Counted from the first letter of the stretch, positions 43,170-56,712 are shown. The stretch: 64,000 nt of DNA from Streptomyces sp. Root431 (GCF_001426585.1 NZ_LMEI01000007.1:695830-759829); one strand, 5' to 3'. Notes: generated from the letters alone by a model not told the origin. Translations and numbers: made by a program.

Positions 43170-43823
43170 TCAGAGGTGCGTCCGGTGGCAGATGTACGCC
43201 AGCGTCCCGAGCAGCAGCCGCGCCTCCGGCGGCGCGCCCGCCGTGTCCAGGGTCGGCGGCCGCAGCCAGCGCACCGGCCCGAGCCCGCCCAGATCCGACG
43301 GGGGAGCGGTGATGTGGGCGCCGGGCCCCAGACAGTGCAGGTCCAGATCGGCGTCGTCCCAGCCCATCCGGTACAGCAGCTGCGGCAGCTCCGCCGCCGC
43401 GCCCGGCGCCACGAAGAACCGCGCCCGGCCCGTCGGGGTCGCGCACACCGGCCCCAGCGGCAGCCCCATGCGCTCCAGCCGGACGAGCGCCCGCAGGCCC
43501 GCCGCCTCCGCGACCTCGATCACGTCGAAGGCCCGGCCCACCGGAAGCATCAGCGCCGCACCCGGATACTCCGCCCAGGCCTTCGTCGCGTCGTCGAGCC
43601 CGGCGCCCGCCGGGACCGGCGCGGCGAAGGAGAGCGGATGCGCCCCCGGAGCCGCACACGCCGGATCCCCGCAGGAGCAGCGGCCGGACGCCGCACGTGC
43701 TCCGGGGACCACGTCCCAGCCCCACAGTCCTGTGTACTCGGCCACCGCTGTGCACTCCGTGGTGCGCACGCGGCGGCGCGAGCCGGACCGCATCTCACGA
43801 ATGCCGCCGATCGTGAAGCCCAT
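43170..43823 (-). CDS. Prim-Pol-domain protein lacking the catalytic acidic pair
   Basis: A 217-residue protein of the actinobacterial 'bifunctional DNA primase/polymerase N-terminal domain' family. A zinc-like motif CSCGDPACAAPGAHP precedes the core LPVGRAFDVIEVAEAAGLRALVRLERMG, GPVCATPTGRARFFVAPG and DLHCLGPGAHITAPPSDL. Where active prim-pols have an acidic pair (DxD or DxE) this reads I-E-V-A, so polymerase activity is doubtful. No helicase domain or helicase gene nearby. Start MGFTIGGIREM has a GGAGGGGGC site. Divergent from nsdA across 394 bp. Confidence 0.85.
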   Translation of the reverse strand: MGFTIGGIREMRSGSRRRVRTTECTAVAEYTGLWGWDVVPGARAASGRCSCGDPACAAPGAHPLSFAAPVPAGAGLDDATKAWAEYPGAALMLPVGRAFDVIEVAEAAGLRALVRLERMGLPLGPVCATPTGRARFFVAPGAAAELPQLLYRMGWDDADLDLHCLGPGAHITAPPSDLGGLGPVRWLRPPTLDTAGAPPEARLLLGTLAYICHRTHL

Positions 43824-44217
43824 GCCCCCTCCAACGGGTCGAACGCGCCGGTGGTTACGACCCGGAGCGTCGTCGTCACCTTTGGTCACGGTCCGTCGCC
43901 CTTTGTGGAGCGCGGTCGCGAGTGGGGTGGTGCGGTCCGTGGCGCGCGCCTCTCCGCGCATCCGTCCGCCGACTCCGGTTCGTCGCATGTCAAGTGAATC
44001 GCGTCCGGCGCGTGGCGAGTTCATTCGAAGGGGTGGCGAATGGTGGCGTTTCTTGAATCGCCCTCACGAGAGGGGTGATCGTAGGATTACTTTCGGTACT
44101 CGAACCCCGGGGCCGCTTGCGCGCACGGGTATGCCGGAGGCAACCCGGTTTCCAGTTCGAAGGAGTGAGAACCCCGGACGAGCGGCCGTGCGAGGCGGCA
44201 TTCTGATAGGGGTTCGG
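43824..44217. promoter_or_regulatory. Divergent region between the prim-pol gene and nsdA
   Basis: 394 bp with no supported gene. The half nearer nsdA is lower in GC, with TTGAAT (44054) and TAGGAT (44083) too far apart (23 bp) for a standard promoter. GTCACCTTTGGTCAC near the prim-pol gene is a small repeat. Promoters must lie here, but I cannot place them. Confidence 0.4.
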
Positions 44218-45726
44218 ATGACAGGCAATCAGGTGGATGGGGGCGTTCCAGTGGGCGGCAACGGCGCAGACGGTACGACTGCCGGCAAGCGCCCGAACGA
44301 GCAGCTGGGCTCGTGGTTCGTGCGCAGCGGCTGGTCCAAGGGCGAACTGGCACGGCAAGTGAACCGCAGGGCGCGCCAGATGGGCGCGCACCACATCTCC
44401 ACCGACACCTCGCGCGTCCGCCGCTGGCTCGACGGCGAGCAGCCCCGCGAGCCCATCCCGCGGATCCTCTCCGAGCTGTTCTCCGAGCGCTTCGGCTCCG
44501 TCGTCGCCGTCGAGGACCTCGGCCTGCGCACCGCCCACCAGTCCCCGTCGGTCTCCGGCGTGGACCTGCCCTGGGCCGGACCGCAGACCGTCGCCCTGCT
44601 CAGCGAGTTCTCCCGCAGCGACCTCATGCTCGCCCGGCGCGGCTTCCTCGGCTCCTCGCTCTCCCTCGCCGCCGGCCCCGCCCTCATCGAACCGATGCAG
44701 CGCTGGCTCGTCCCCACCCCGGTCACCGACGTCGATCGCCCCGACTCCCTCGCCGACAGCCGCCGCCCCAACCGGCTCTCCGACATCGAGCTCGACCTCC
44801 TCGAATCCACCACCGCCATGTTCCGCAAGTGGGACGCCCAGTGCGGCGGGGGACTGCGCCGCAAGGCCGTCGTCGGACAGCTCCACGAGGTCACCGACCT
44901 CCTCCAGGAGCCCCAGCCCGCCGCCACCGCCAAGCGCCTCTTCACCTGCGCCGCCGAGCTCGCCGAACTCGCCGGCTGGATGAGCTACGACGTGGGCCTC
45001 CAGCCCACCGCCCAGAAGTACTTCGTGCTCGCGCTGCACGCCGCCAAGGAGGCCGGCGACAAGCCCCTCGGCTCGTACATCCTGTCCTCCATGAGCCGCC
45101 AGATGATCCACCTCGGCCGGCCCGACGACGCCCTCGAACTCATCCACCTCGCCCAGTACGGCAGCCGCGACTGCGCCACCCCCCGCACCCAGGCCATGCT
45201 GTATGCGATGGAGGCCCGCGCCTACGCCAACATGGGCCAGCCCTCCAAGTGCAAGCGGGCCGTGCGGATGGCCGAGGACACCTTCGCCGACGTCGGCCTC
45301 GACGGCGAGCCCGAGCCCGACTGGATCGGCTTCTTCTCCGAGGCCGAACTCAACGGCGAGAACTCCCACTCCTACCGCGACCTCGCCTACGTCGCCGGCC
45401 GCTCCCCGACCTACGCCTCCCTCGCCGAACCCGTCATGGAGCGGGCCGTCGCGCTCTTCGAGAAGGACCCCGACCACCAGCGGTCGTACGCCCTCAACCT
45501 CATCGGCATGGCCACCGTCCACCTCCTCAAGCGCGAGCCCGAGCAGTCCGTCGTCCTCGCGGAGAAGGCCCTCGGCGTCGCCCGGAGCATCCGCTCCGAG
45601 CGCGTCAACACCCGGCTCCGCAAGACCGTCGACCACGCCGCCCGCAACTACAGCGACGTCGCCGAGGTCGTCCACCTCACCGACCGGCTCACCCAGCTCC
45701 TGCCCGAGGCCGCCGAAGCGGTCTGA
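44218..45726 (+). CDS. nsdA: NsdA, negative regulator of differentiation and antibiotic production
   Basis: A 502-residue Streptomyces regulator; disruption of nsdA is reported to raise antibiotic production and affect sporulation. The N-terminus has an HTH-like stretch (LGSWFVRSGWSKGELARQVNRRARQMGAHHISTDTSRVRRWLDGEQPREPIPRILSELF); the C-terminal two-thirds are TPR-like helices (YFVLALHAAKEAGDKPLGSYILSSMSRQMIHLGRPDDALELIHLA). The GFLGSSLSLAAGPAL segment resembles a short hydrophobic linker. ATG chosen for the AGGGG site 7 nt upstream; an in-frame GTG at 44189 is possible. Molecular target unknown. Confidence 0.92.
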   Translation: MTGNQVDGGVPVGGNGADGTTAGKRPNEQLGSWFVRSGWSKGELARQVNRRARQMGAHHISTDTSRVRRWLDGEQPREPIPRILSELFSERFGSVVAVEDLGLRTAHQSPSVSGVDLPWAGPQTVALLSEFSRSDLMLARRGFLGSSLSLAAGPALIEPMQRWLVPTPVTDVDRPDSLADSRRPNRLSDIELDLLESTTAMFRKWDAQCGGGLRRKAVVGQLHEVTDLLQEPQPAATAKRLFTCAAELAELAGWMSYDVGLQPTAQKYFVLALHAAKEAGDKPLGSYILSSMSRQMIHLGRPDDALELIHLAQYGSRDCATPRTQAMLYAMEARAYANMGQPSKCKRAVRMAEDTFADVGLDGEPEPDWIGFFSEAELNGENSHSYRDLAYVAGRSPTYASLAEPVMERAVALFEKDPDHQRSYALNLIGMATVHLLKREPEQSVVLAEKALGVARSIRSERVNTRLRKTVDHAARNYSDVAEVVHLTDRLTQLLPEAAEAV

Positions 45727-47824
<2,098 letters not shown>

Positions 47825-47844
47825 GCACACGAAGGAGCCACCGG

Positions 47845-50322
47845 GTGACGAGCCTCGAAGCGCGTACGCAGAACGAAGACTCGGGACCCGGCGGTTACGC
47901 GGCGGCCCGGCTGCTCCTCCTCCACGAGAAGGAGCGGTCCGGGCCGCCGCGCCGTGCCGCCCTCGCCCGGCTCACCGACGACTGGCTGGCCGCCCTCTTC
48001 GCCGCCGCCGCACCGCCCCGCGGGACCGCCCTCGTCGCCGTCGGCGGCTACGGGCGCGCCGAACTCTCCCCCCGCAGCGACCTCGACCTCCTCCTGCTCC
48101 ACGACGGCACCGCCGACAAGGCCGCCGTCGCCGCCCTCGCCGACCGGATCTGGTACCCCGTCTGGGACCTGGGCATGGCCCTCGACCACTCCGTCCGCAC
48201 CCCCGCCGAGGCCCGCACCACCGCCGGCGAGGACCTCAAGGTCCAGCTCGGCCTCCTCGACGCCCGGCATATCGCCGGAGACGCCGGCCTCGTCGCCGCC
48301 CTGCGCACCACCGTCCTCGCCGACTGGCGCAACCAGGCACCCAAGCGCCTCCCCGAACTCGACGCCCTCTGCCGCGAGCGCGCCGACCGCATGGGCGAGC
48401 TCCAGTTCCTCCTCGAACCCGACCTCAAGGAGGCCAGGGGCGGACTCCGCGACGCCCAGGTGCTCCGCGCGGTCGCCGCCTCCTGGCTCGCCGACGCCCC
48501 CCGCGAAGGCCTCGACGCCGCCAGGCGCCGCCTCCTCGACGCCCGCGACGCCCTGCACCTCGCGACCGGCCGGGCCACCGACCGGCTCGCCCTCCAGGAA
48601 CAGGACGCCGTCGCACGGGAACTCGGCCTCCTCGACGCCGACACCCTGCTCCGCGAGGTGTACGAGGCCGCGCGGATCATCTCGTACGCCACCGACGTCA
48701 CCTGGCGCGAGGTCAACCGCGTCCTCAAGGCCCGCTCCGCCCGACCCCGGCTGCGCACCCTCCTCGGCGGCCGCGCGGGCGGCGGCAGGACGGGCGGACG
48801 GACCGGCGGCCAGAAACCGCCCGTCGAGCGCACCCCCCTCGCCGAAGGCGTCGTCGAGATGGACGGCGAGGTCGTCCTCGCCCTCTCCGCCAAACCCGAC
48901 CGCGACCCCGTCCTGCCCCTGCGGGCCGCCGCGGCCGCCGCCCAGTCCGGCCTCCCGATCTCCCTGCACGCCGTACGCCGCCTCGCGGCCGCCGCCCGGC
49001 CCCTGCCCGTACCGTGGCCCGCCGAGGCCCGCGAAGAACTCGTCACCCTCCTCGGCGCGGGGGAGTCGACCGTGCCCGTCTGGGAGGCCCTGGAGGCCGA
49101 AGGGCTCGTCACCCGGCTGCTCCCCGACTGGGAGCGCGTCCGCTGCCGCCCCCAGCGCAACCCCGTCCACACCTGGACCGTCGACCGCCACCTCGTCGAG
49201 ACCGCCGTACGCGCCGCCTCCCTCACCCGCCGCGTCGGCCGCCCCGACCTCCTCCTCGTCGCCGCCCTCCTCCACGACATCGGCAAGGGCTGGCCCGGCG
49301 ACCACTCCGTCGCCGGCGAGACCATCGCCCGCGACCTCGCCACCCGCATCGGCTTCGACCGCACCGACACCGCCACCATCGCCACCGCCGTCCGCCACCA
49401 CCTCCTCCTCGTCGAGACCGCCACCCGGCGCGACCTCGACGACCCCGCCACCGTCCAGGCCGTCGCCGACGCCGTCGGCACCCTCGGCACCCTGGAACTC
49501 CTGCACGCCCTCACCGAGGCCGACGCACTCGCCACCGGCCCCGCCGCCTGGTCCTCCTGGCGCGCCTCGCTCGTCGCCGACCTCGTCAAACGAGTCGCCG
49601 GCGTCCTCGCGGGCGAACCCCTCCCCGACCCCGAGGCCGCCGCCCCCAGCGCCGAACAGGAACGCCTCGCCATCGAGGCCCTGCGCACCGGCGAACCCGT
49701 CCTCACCCTGCGCACCGAACCGGTCGTCGCGGCCGAGCCCGAGGAACCCGAGCCCGTCGGCGTCGAACTCCTCATCGCCCTGCCCGACCGGCCCGGCGTC
49801 CTCCCCGCCGTCGCCGGTGTCCTCGCCCTCCACCGGCTCACCGTCCGCGCCGCCGACCTCCGCGCCGTCGCACTCCCCACCGGGATCGGCGCCGGCACCG
49901 TCCTCGTACTGGACTGGCGCGTCGCCGCCGAGTACGGCTCCCTGCCCGAGGCCGCCCGCCTCCGCGCCGACCTCGTCCGCGCCCTCGACGGTTCCCTCGA
50001 CATCCCCGCCCGCCTCGCCGAACGCGAGGCCGCCTACCCGCGCCGGCGCGGCCTCACCGCCCCGCCGCCCCGCGTCACCGTCGCCGCCTCCCACTCCCGG
50101 CTCGCCACCGTCATCGAGGTCCGCGCCCAGGACGCCCCCGGCCTCCTCCACCGCATCGGCCGCGCCCTGGAGGGCGCCGAGGTCCGCGTCCGCAGCGCCC
50201 ACGTCTCCACCCTGGGCGCCAACGCCGTCGACACCCTCTACGTGACCCGCCCGGACGGCTCGCTGCTCCCCGACGAGGAGGCGATCGACCTGGCCCGCAC
50301 CCTGGAGGCGGCCCTGCGGTGA
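47845..50322 (+). CDS. glnD: PII nucleotidyltransferase GlnD
   Basis: Modifies and demodifies PII (825 residues); in Streptomyces it adenylylates GlnK. Nucleotidyltransferase core AVGGYGRAELSPRSDLDLLLLHDG, GlnD central region, HD phosphohydrolase LLVAALLHDIGKGWPGDHSVAGE, and two ACT domains (ELLIALPDRPGVLPAVAGVLALH; VIEVRAQDAPGLLHRIGRALEG). GTG start with GAAGGAG. Last gene of the nitrogen operon; a perfect palindrome follows. Confidence 0.97.
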   Translation: MTSLEARTQNEDSGPGGYAAARLLLLHEKERSGPPRRAALARLTDDWLAALFAAAAPPRGTALVAVGGYGRAELSPRSDLDLLLLHDGTADKAAVAALADRIWYPVWDLGMALDHSVRTPAEARTTAGEDLKVQLGLLDARHIAGDAGLVAALRTTVLADWRNQAPKRLPELDALCRERADRMGELQFLLEPDLKEARGGLRDAQVLRAVAASWLADAPREGLDAARRRLLDARDALHLATGRATDRLALQEQDAVARELGLLDADTLLREVYEAARIISYATDVTWREVNRVLKARSARPRLRTLLGGRAGGGRTGGRTGGQKPPVERTPLAEGVVEMDGEVVLALSAKPDRDPVLPLRAAAAAAQSGLPISLHAVRRLAAAARPLPVPWPAEAREELVTLLGAGESTVPVWEALEAEGLVTRLLPDWERVRCRPQRNPVHTWTVDRHLVETAVRAASLTRRVGRPDLLLVAALLHDIGKGWPGDHSVAGETIARDLATRIGFDRTDTATIATAVRHHLLLVETATRRDLDDPATVQAVADAVGTLGTLELLHALTEADALATGPAAWSSWRASLVADLVKRVAGVLAGEPLPDPEAAAPSAEQERLAIEALRTGEPVLTLRTEPVVAAEPEEPEPVGVELLIALPDRPGVLPAVAGVLALHRLTVRAADLRAVALPTGIGAGTVLVLDWRVAAEYGSLPEAARLRADLVRALDGSLDIPARLAEREAAYPRRRGLTAPPPRVTVAASHSRLATVIEVRAQDAPGLLHRIGRALEGAEVRVRSAHVSTLGANAVDTLYVTRPDGSLLPDEEAIDLARTLEAALR

Positions 50323-50340
50323 CGCCCCGGCCGACCCGCC

Positions 50341-50366
50341 CCCGCCCACCGGATCCGGTGGGCGGG
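50341..50366 (+). terminator. Perfect 26-bp palindrome after glnD
   Basis: CCCGCCCACCGGA followed by its exact complement, closing the amtB operon before the ffh promoter. Confidence 0.8.
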
Positions 50367-50389
50367 AGCACATCCTCCGAGCGGCCCGA

Positions 50390-50395
50390 TACCCT
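50390..50395 (+). promoter_or_regulatory. -10 element TACCCT for ffh
   Basis: TACCCT lies after the glnD terminator, about 47 bp upstream of ffh. No clear -35. Confidence 0.4.
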
Positions 50396-50441
50396 GGAGG
50401 GCAATCCGACCGCCCCCGACACCTGAGGATCCGCGACCGCC

Positions 50442-51995
50442 GTGTTCGATACCCTCTCCGACCGCCTTGCAGCGACCTTCAAGAACCTCCGCGGCAAGGG
50501 CCGTCTGTCCGAGGCGGACATCGACGCCACCGCCCGCGAGATCCGTATCGCGCTGCTCGAAGCGGACGTCGCCCTGCCGGTCGTCCGGTCCTTCATCAAG
50601 CAGGTCAAGGAGCGCGCCCTCGGGCTCGAGGTCTCGCAGGCCCTGAACCCGGCCCAGCAGGTCATCAAGATCGTCAACGAGGAGCTCATCGCCATCCTCG
50701 GCGGCGAGACCCGGCGCCTGCGGTTCGCCAAGACCGCGCCGACCGTGATCATGCTCGCCGGTCTCCAGGGTGCCGGTAAGACCACCCTCGCCGGAAAGCT
50801 CGGCGTCTGGCTCAAGAGCCAGGGCCACTCCCCGCTGCTCGTCGCCTGCGACCTCCAGCGCCCCAACGCCGTCAACCAGCTCTCCGTCGTCGCCGACCGC
50901 GCGGGCGTGGCCTTCTACGGCCCGCAGCCGGGCAACGGCGTCGGCGACCCGGTCCAGGTCGCGAAGGACTCGATCGAGTACGCGCGGACCAAGATGTACG
51001 ACGTGGTCGTCGTCGACACAGCCGGCCGCCTCGGTATCGACCAGGAGCTGATGCAGCAGGCCGCGGACATCCGCGACGCCGTCTCGCCCGACGAGGTCCT
51101 CTTCGTCGTCGACGCCATGATCGGCCAGGACGCGGTCAACACCGCCGAGGCCTTCCGCGACGGCGTCGGCTTCGACGGCGTCGTGCTCTCCAAGCTCGAC
51201 GGCGACGCCCGCGGTGGCGCCGCGCTCTCCATCGCGCACGTCACCGGCAAGCAGATCATGTTCGCCTCCAACGGCGAGAAGCTCGACGACTTCGACGCGT
51301 TCCACCCGGACCGCATGGCGTCGCGCATCCTCGGCATGGGCGACATGCTCTCCCTCATCGAGAAGGCCCAGCAGACCTTCGACGAGGAAGAGGCCGCCAA
51401 GATGGCCTCGAAGCTCGCGTCGAAGAAGGGCCAGGACTTCACGCTCGACGACTTCCTGGCGCAGATGGAGCAGGTCCGCAAGATGGGCTCCATCTCGAAG
51501 CTGCTCGGCATGCTGCCCGGCATGGGCCAGATGAAGGAGCAGATCGCCAACATCGACGAGCGGGACGTCGACCGCACGGCCGCCATCATCAAGTCGATGA
51601 CCCCGGCCGAGCGCCACGACCCGACCATCATCAACGGATCCCGCCGCGCCCGTATCGCCAAGGGCTCCGGCGTCGAGGTCAGCGCGGTGAAGGGCCTGGT
51701 CGAGCGGTTCTTCGAGGCCCGCAAGATGATGTCCCGCATGGCCCAAGGCGGCGGCATGCCGGGGATGCCCGGCATGCCCGGCATGGGTGGCGGCCCCGGC
51801 CGGCAGAAGAAGCAGGTCAAGCAGGCCAAGGGCAAGCGCAAGAGCGGCAACCCGATGAAGCGGAAGGCCGAGGAGCAGGCCGAGGCCGAGCGCCGCGAGC
51901 AGGCGCAGCAGGGCGGCGCCTTCGGCCTCCCGGCGGCGGGCCAGACCCCGAAGGACTTCGAGCTCCCGGACGAGTTCAAGAAGTTCATGAGCTGA
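50442..51995 (+). CDS. ffh: Signal recognition particle protein Ffh
   Basis: SRP54 GTPase (517 residues) that binds signal sequences and 4.5[90 protein letters not shown], and the M domain with SMTPAERHDPTIINGSRRARIAKGSG followed by a Met/Gly/Pro-rich loop and a basic tail. GTG start. Functions with FtsY (41.9 kb). Confidence 0.98.
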   Translation: MFDTLSDRLAATFKNLRGKGRLSEADIDATAREIRIALLEADVALPVVRSFIKQVKERALGLEVSQALNPAQQVIKIVNEELIAILGGETRRLRFAKTAPTVIMLAGLQGAGKTTLAGKLGVWLKSQGHSPLLVACDLQRPNAVNQLSVVADRAGVAFYGPQPGNGVGDPVQVAKDSIEYARTKMYDVVVVDTAGRLGIDQELMQQAADIRDAVSPDEVLFVVDAMIGQDAVNTAEAFRDGVGFDGVVLSKLDGDARGGAALSIAHVTGKQIMFASNGEKLDDFDAFHPDRMASRILGMGDMLSLIEKAQQTFDEEEAAKMASKLASKKGQDFTLDDFLAQMEQVRKMGSISKLLGMLPGMGQMKEQIANIDERDVDRTAAIIKSMTPAERHDPTIINGSRRARIAKGSGVEVSAVKGLVERFFEARKMMSRMAQGGGMPGMPGMPGMGGGPGRQKKQVKQAKGKRKSGNPMKRKAEEQAEAERREQAQQGGAFGLPAAGQTPKDFELPDEFKKFMS

Positions 51996-52007
51996 GCGAA
52001 GCCTCGG

Positions 52008-52046
52008 AAGGGGCCCGGAGCGGTGTGAAACCGCTCCGGGCCCCTT
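52008..52046 (+). terminator. Intrinsic terminator after ffh
   Basis: A 17-bp perfect stem (52008-52024 with 52030-52046) around GTGAA, followed by TTTT. Confidence 0.9.
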
Positions 52047-52132
52047 TTCACTCCTCCGGACCGCCCGCGATGCCGGGTCCCGCCCGCGCTTCGATACTGG
52101 GGCCACTGGCGCCGCGCACCGAGGAGAGTCAC

Positions 52133-54055
<1,923 letters not shown>

Positions 54056-54077
54056 CCTCGCCGCAGGGGCGGGGGCT

Positions 54078-54815
54078 TCAGCTCACCCTGGCGAGTACGT
54101 ACCGGAAGACGTTCGGCATCCACACCGTCCCGTCCGCGCGGACGTACGGCGCGAGCGCCTCCTCGATCTCCTTCTCCACCTGCGACGGCTCGGTCGCCCG
54201 GACGGCCTCGTCGAACGCGCCCGTCGACAGCAGGCCCCGCACGGCACTCGCCCCGTCCGCGTACCCGAAGGGGCACGCGACCCGCCCCGACCCGTCAGGC
54301 CGGAGCCCCGCCCGGGCCACCAGACCGTCGAGATCGGCCCGCACCGACGGCGCCCGGTCCGCGAGCCGGTCCGCGACCCGCAGCACCGGCTCCGTGGCGC
54401 ACCGCTCCGGCGGCCCCCAGCCCGCGAGGACGACCACCGTGCCCGATTGGGCCGAACGGGTGAGTGCCATGAGCTCCGGGAGCACCCCGTCCGTCGCGTG
54501 GAAGGCGGTGATCACGTCGTACGGACCGTCTCCGCGCGGCACTCGCGCCACGTCCTCCGCGACCACCACATCCTCCGGAAGACGCTCCCTGGCCAGCTCC
54601 ACGCGCGCGTGGTCCCGGTCCACGCCGGCCACCCGCGCGCCCCGCGCCGCCGCCATCAGCAGGGCCAGACCTGTGCCCGAACCGAGGCCGAGCAGCCGGG
54701 ACCGCGCACCCACACCGACGCGGTCGTACACCGCCTCGTAGAGCGGGACGAGCATGCGTTCCTGGATCTCGGCCCAGTCACGCGCGGGGTGGTGCGGGAC
54801 GAGCGTAGGTGTCAT
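54078..54815 (-). CDS. SAM-dependent methyltransferase
   Basis: Class I methyltransferase (245 residues): motif I RLLGLGSGTGLALLMAAARGARVAGVDRD, then VITAFHATDGVLPELMAL and VVVLAGWGPPERCA. The small N-terminal helix EIQERMLVPLYEAVYDRVGV resembles SAM-methyltransferases of the ubiE-like type. Substrate unknown. Convergent with ftsH, only 22 bp apart. Confidence 0.9.
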   Translation of the reverse strand: MTPTLVPHHPARDWAEIQERMLVPLYEAVYDRVGVGARSRLLGLGSGTGLALLMAAARGARVAGVDRDHARVELARERLPEDVVVAEDVARVPRGDGPYDVITAFHATDGVLPELMALTRSAQSGTVVVLAGWGPPERCATEPVLRVADRLADRAPSVRADLDGLVARAGLRPDGSGRVACPFGYADGASAVRGLLSTGAFDEAVRATEPSQVEKEIEEALAPYVRADGTVWMPNVFRYVLARVS

Positions 54816-55204
54816 GGAAAGAGCCCCTATCCGTGCCTGGACGACAGCCCCCCGTAGTCAGGGAACTGCGCAACCCCGGCCGCGTCCAGTGCTGGCGCCG
54901 CACCGATTCACCCGGGGGAGGGGCAGTGCGCGCCCGCGTGCGCCGACCCGGTAATGTCCCTGCAACGCTTCCCGCGCCCGTCCCGGGACGCATCGGGAGC
55001 CCCTCCCGGGGGCGTGAGCCCCACGGCTGCGCGCCGGGGCGTATGCGTCACTACGCACCGGCTTGACGCTCCCTGCGCGGCTTCTCCGCAGATCGGCGCA
55101 CTGGCCCTCGTCAGGACGCATCAACGGCAACTGACGGGTAAGTGCAAAATATTTGGGATGCCCCGGAATGGAACCCGGGGGCACATCGGCTCGTTGTACA
55201 CGAC
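54816..55204. promoter_or_regulatory. Divergent region between the methyltransferase and SprT-like genes
   Basis: 389 bp without a supported gene. It contains a GC-rich self-complementary block (about 54985-55035), a small repeat TGCGT-CACT-ACGCA (55043-55056) and an unusually AT-rich patch AAAATATTTGG near 55145. A TGTACA just before the next start codon could be a -10. Nothing firm. Confidence 0.45.
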
Positions 55205-55798
55205 GTGAGCACGACACCACCTGTTCTCGCCGCAGAGCTGGCACAGGCGTGGGCCGACATTCAGCGGCACCACCCCGAGCTGCCCGATCTTGCCGCGCCC
55301 GAGTCCCTGATCGGAGAGTCCTCGTCCGCCTGCGGCGCCGAGCTCTCCTTCGAGCGACTGCTCCACGAGGCAGTCCACGGCATCGCCGCCGCCCGAGGGG
55401 TCCGTGACACCTCCCGCGCCGGCCGCTACCACAACCGCAGATTCCTCGCGATCGCCGAGGAGATGGGGCTCGACCACCCCGAGGAGCCACACGCCAGCAG
55501 CGGCTTCTCCCTGGTCACGCTCAACCCGGAGGCCCGGCGGCGATACCGCCCCACCATCGAGCGGCTCCAGCGGGCCCTCAAGGCCCACACGGTCGCGACC
55601 GCCGCCGACACGAAGCGCTCCTTCCGGGGACCGGCCGCCCGGCACGGCTCCTCCGGCGGCGGCGTCCGCGTCAAGGCCGTCTGCGACTGCGGGCGCAACG
55701 TCCGCGTGGTGCCGTCCGTGCTCGCCCAGGCCCCGATCGTCTGCGGCGGCTGCGGCAAACCCTTCCGCATCCCGGAGACGGTGGGCGCCGCCAGCTGA
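55205..55798 (+). CDS. SprT-like zinc metallopeptidase-domain protein
   Basis: A 197-residue protein with [44 protein letters not shown]: an HExxH zinc motif followed by a third His, as in SprT-like domains. A C-terminal Cys cluster ([10 protein letters not shown] ... VCGGCGKPF) looks like a zinc ribbon. Relatives such as Spartan cleave DNA-protein crosslinks, but no DNA-binding evidence is visible here. GTG start; an in-frame start at 55142 would add 21 residues without resemblance to the family. Confidence 0.85.
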   Translation: MSTTPPVLAAELAQAWADIQRHHPELPDLAAPESLIGESSSACGAELSFERLLHEAVHGIAAARGVRDTSRAGRYHNRRFLAIAEEMGLDHPEEPHASSGFSLVTLNPEARRRYRPTIERLQRALKAHTVATAADTKRSFRGPAARHGSSGGGVRVKAVCDCGRNVRVVPSVLAQAPIVCGGCGKPFRIPETVGAAS

Positions 55799-55813
55799 CC
55801 CTGGCGCGTGTGG

Positions 55814-55819
55814 CACAAT
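55814..55819 (+). promoter_or_regulatory. -10 element CACAAT for rpsP
   Basis: TGGCACAAT after the SprT-like gene resembles the extended -10 of ribosomal protein genes and leaves a leader of about 130 nt before rpsP. Confidence 0.45.
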
Positions 55820-55953
55820 GGACAGCTGTACTCGACAGTCGCATAGGACCCCTCTCTCCTCCGGCTGACGCGTCCATCGGGCATCCGAGTACCGCAACCC
55901 CACGTGGCATCTCAAAGTGCCCAACCACGTCAAGACCAGGAGACACCACTCCA

Positions 55954-56397
55954 GTGGCAGTCAAGATCAAGCTCAAGCGCCTCGGTAAGATCCGCCAGCC
56001 GCACTACCGCATCGTCGTCGCCGACTCGCGCACCCGCCGCGACGGTCGCGCGATCGAGGAGATCGGCCTCTACCACCCGACGTACAACCCGTCGCGTATC
56101 GAGGTCGACTCCGAGCGTGCGCAGTACTGGCTGTCCGTCGGCGCCCAGCCGACCGAGCCCGTCCTCGCCATCCTGAAGCTCACGGGCGACTGGCAGAAGC
56201 ACAAGGGCCTCCCGGCCCCCGAGAAGGCGCTGCTCGTCCCCGCCACCAAGGAGGCGAAGCGCGCCTCGTTCGACGAGTTCGCGAAGACCCTCGAGGGCGG
56301 CGACGACAAGGGTGAGGCCATCACCCCGAAGGCCAAGAAGGCCGACAAGAAGGCTGACGAGGCCGAGGCCGCGTCGACCGAGTCGACCGAGGCCTGA
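55954..56397 (+). CDS. rpsP: 30S ribosomal protein S16
   Basis: S16 (147 residues): [46 protein letters not shown]. The core ends near residue 85; the rest is a Lys/Ala/Glu-rich actinobacterial extension. GTG start after AGGAGA. First gene of the rpsP-khpA-rimM-trmD run. Confidence 0.98.
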   Translation: MAVKIKLKRLGKIRQPHYRIVVADSRTRRDGRAIEEIGLYHPTYNPSRIEVDSERAQYWLSVGAQPTEPVLAILKLTGDWQKHKGLPAPEKALLVPATKEAKRASFDEFAKTLEGGDDKGEAITPKAKKADKKADEAEAASTESTEA

Positions 56398-56399
56398 GC

Positions 56400-56639
56400 A
56401 TGCTCGAGGAGGCTCTCGAGCACCTCGTGAAGGGCATCGTCGACAACCCCGACGATGTGCAGGTCGCCTCGCGCAACCTGCGCCGTGGCCGCGTGCTTGA
56501 GGTCCGGGTGCACCCCGACGACCTCGGCAAGGTGATCGGCCGCAACGGCCGCACCGCGCGTGCGCTGCGTACCGTCGTGGGCGCCATCGGCGGCCGTGGA
56601 ATCCGAGTCGACCTCGTCGACGTGGACCAGGTCCGCTGA
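56400..56639 (+). CDS. khpA: KH-domain RNA-binding protein KhpA
   Basis: A single KH domain (79 residues) with the GxxG loop in LGKVIGRNGRTARALRTVV. KhpA binds RNA broadly, with KhpB in other bacteria. Begins 2 nt after rpsP, so it is co-translated with S16. Confidence 0.95.
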   Translation: MLEEALEHLVKGIVDNPDDVQVASRNLRRGRVLEVRVHPDDLGKVIGRNGRTARALRTVVGAIGGRGIRVDLVDVDQVR

Positions 56640-56674
56640 ACAAGTCGGCCGCATCGGTTGAATGATGTGCCGGC

Positions 56675-56712
56675 ACGGGCCGGGGAGGGCTTACGAGCCC
56701 ACCCCGGCCCGT
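56675..56712 (+). terminator. Hairpin with T-rich tail between khpA and rimM
   Basis: ACGGGCCGGGG pairs with CCCCGGCCCGT, then an A/A mismatch and 5 more pairs close on a TACG loop; CGTTTTCG follows. It may attenuate transcription into rimM-trmD relative to rpsP. Confidence 0.7.
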
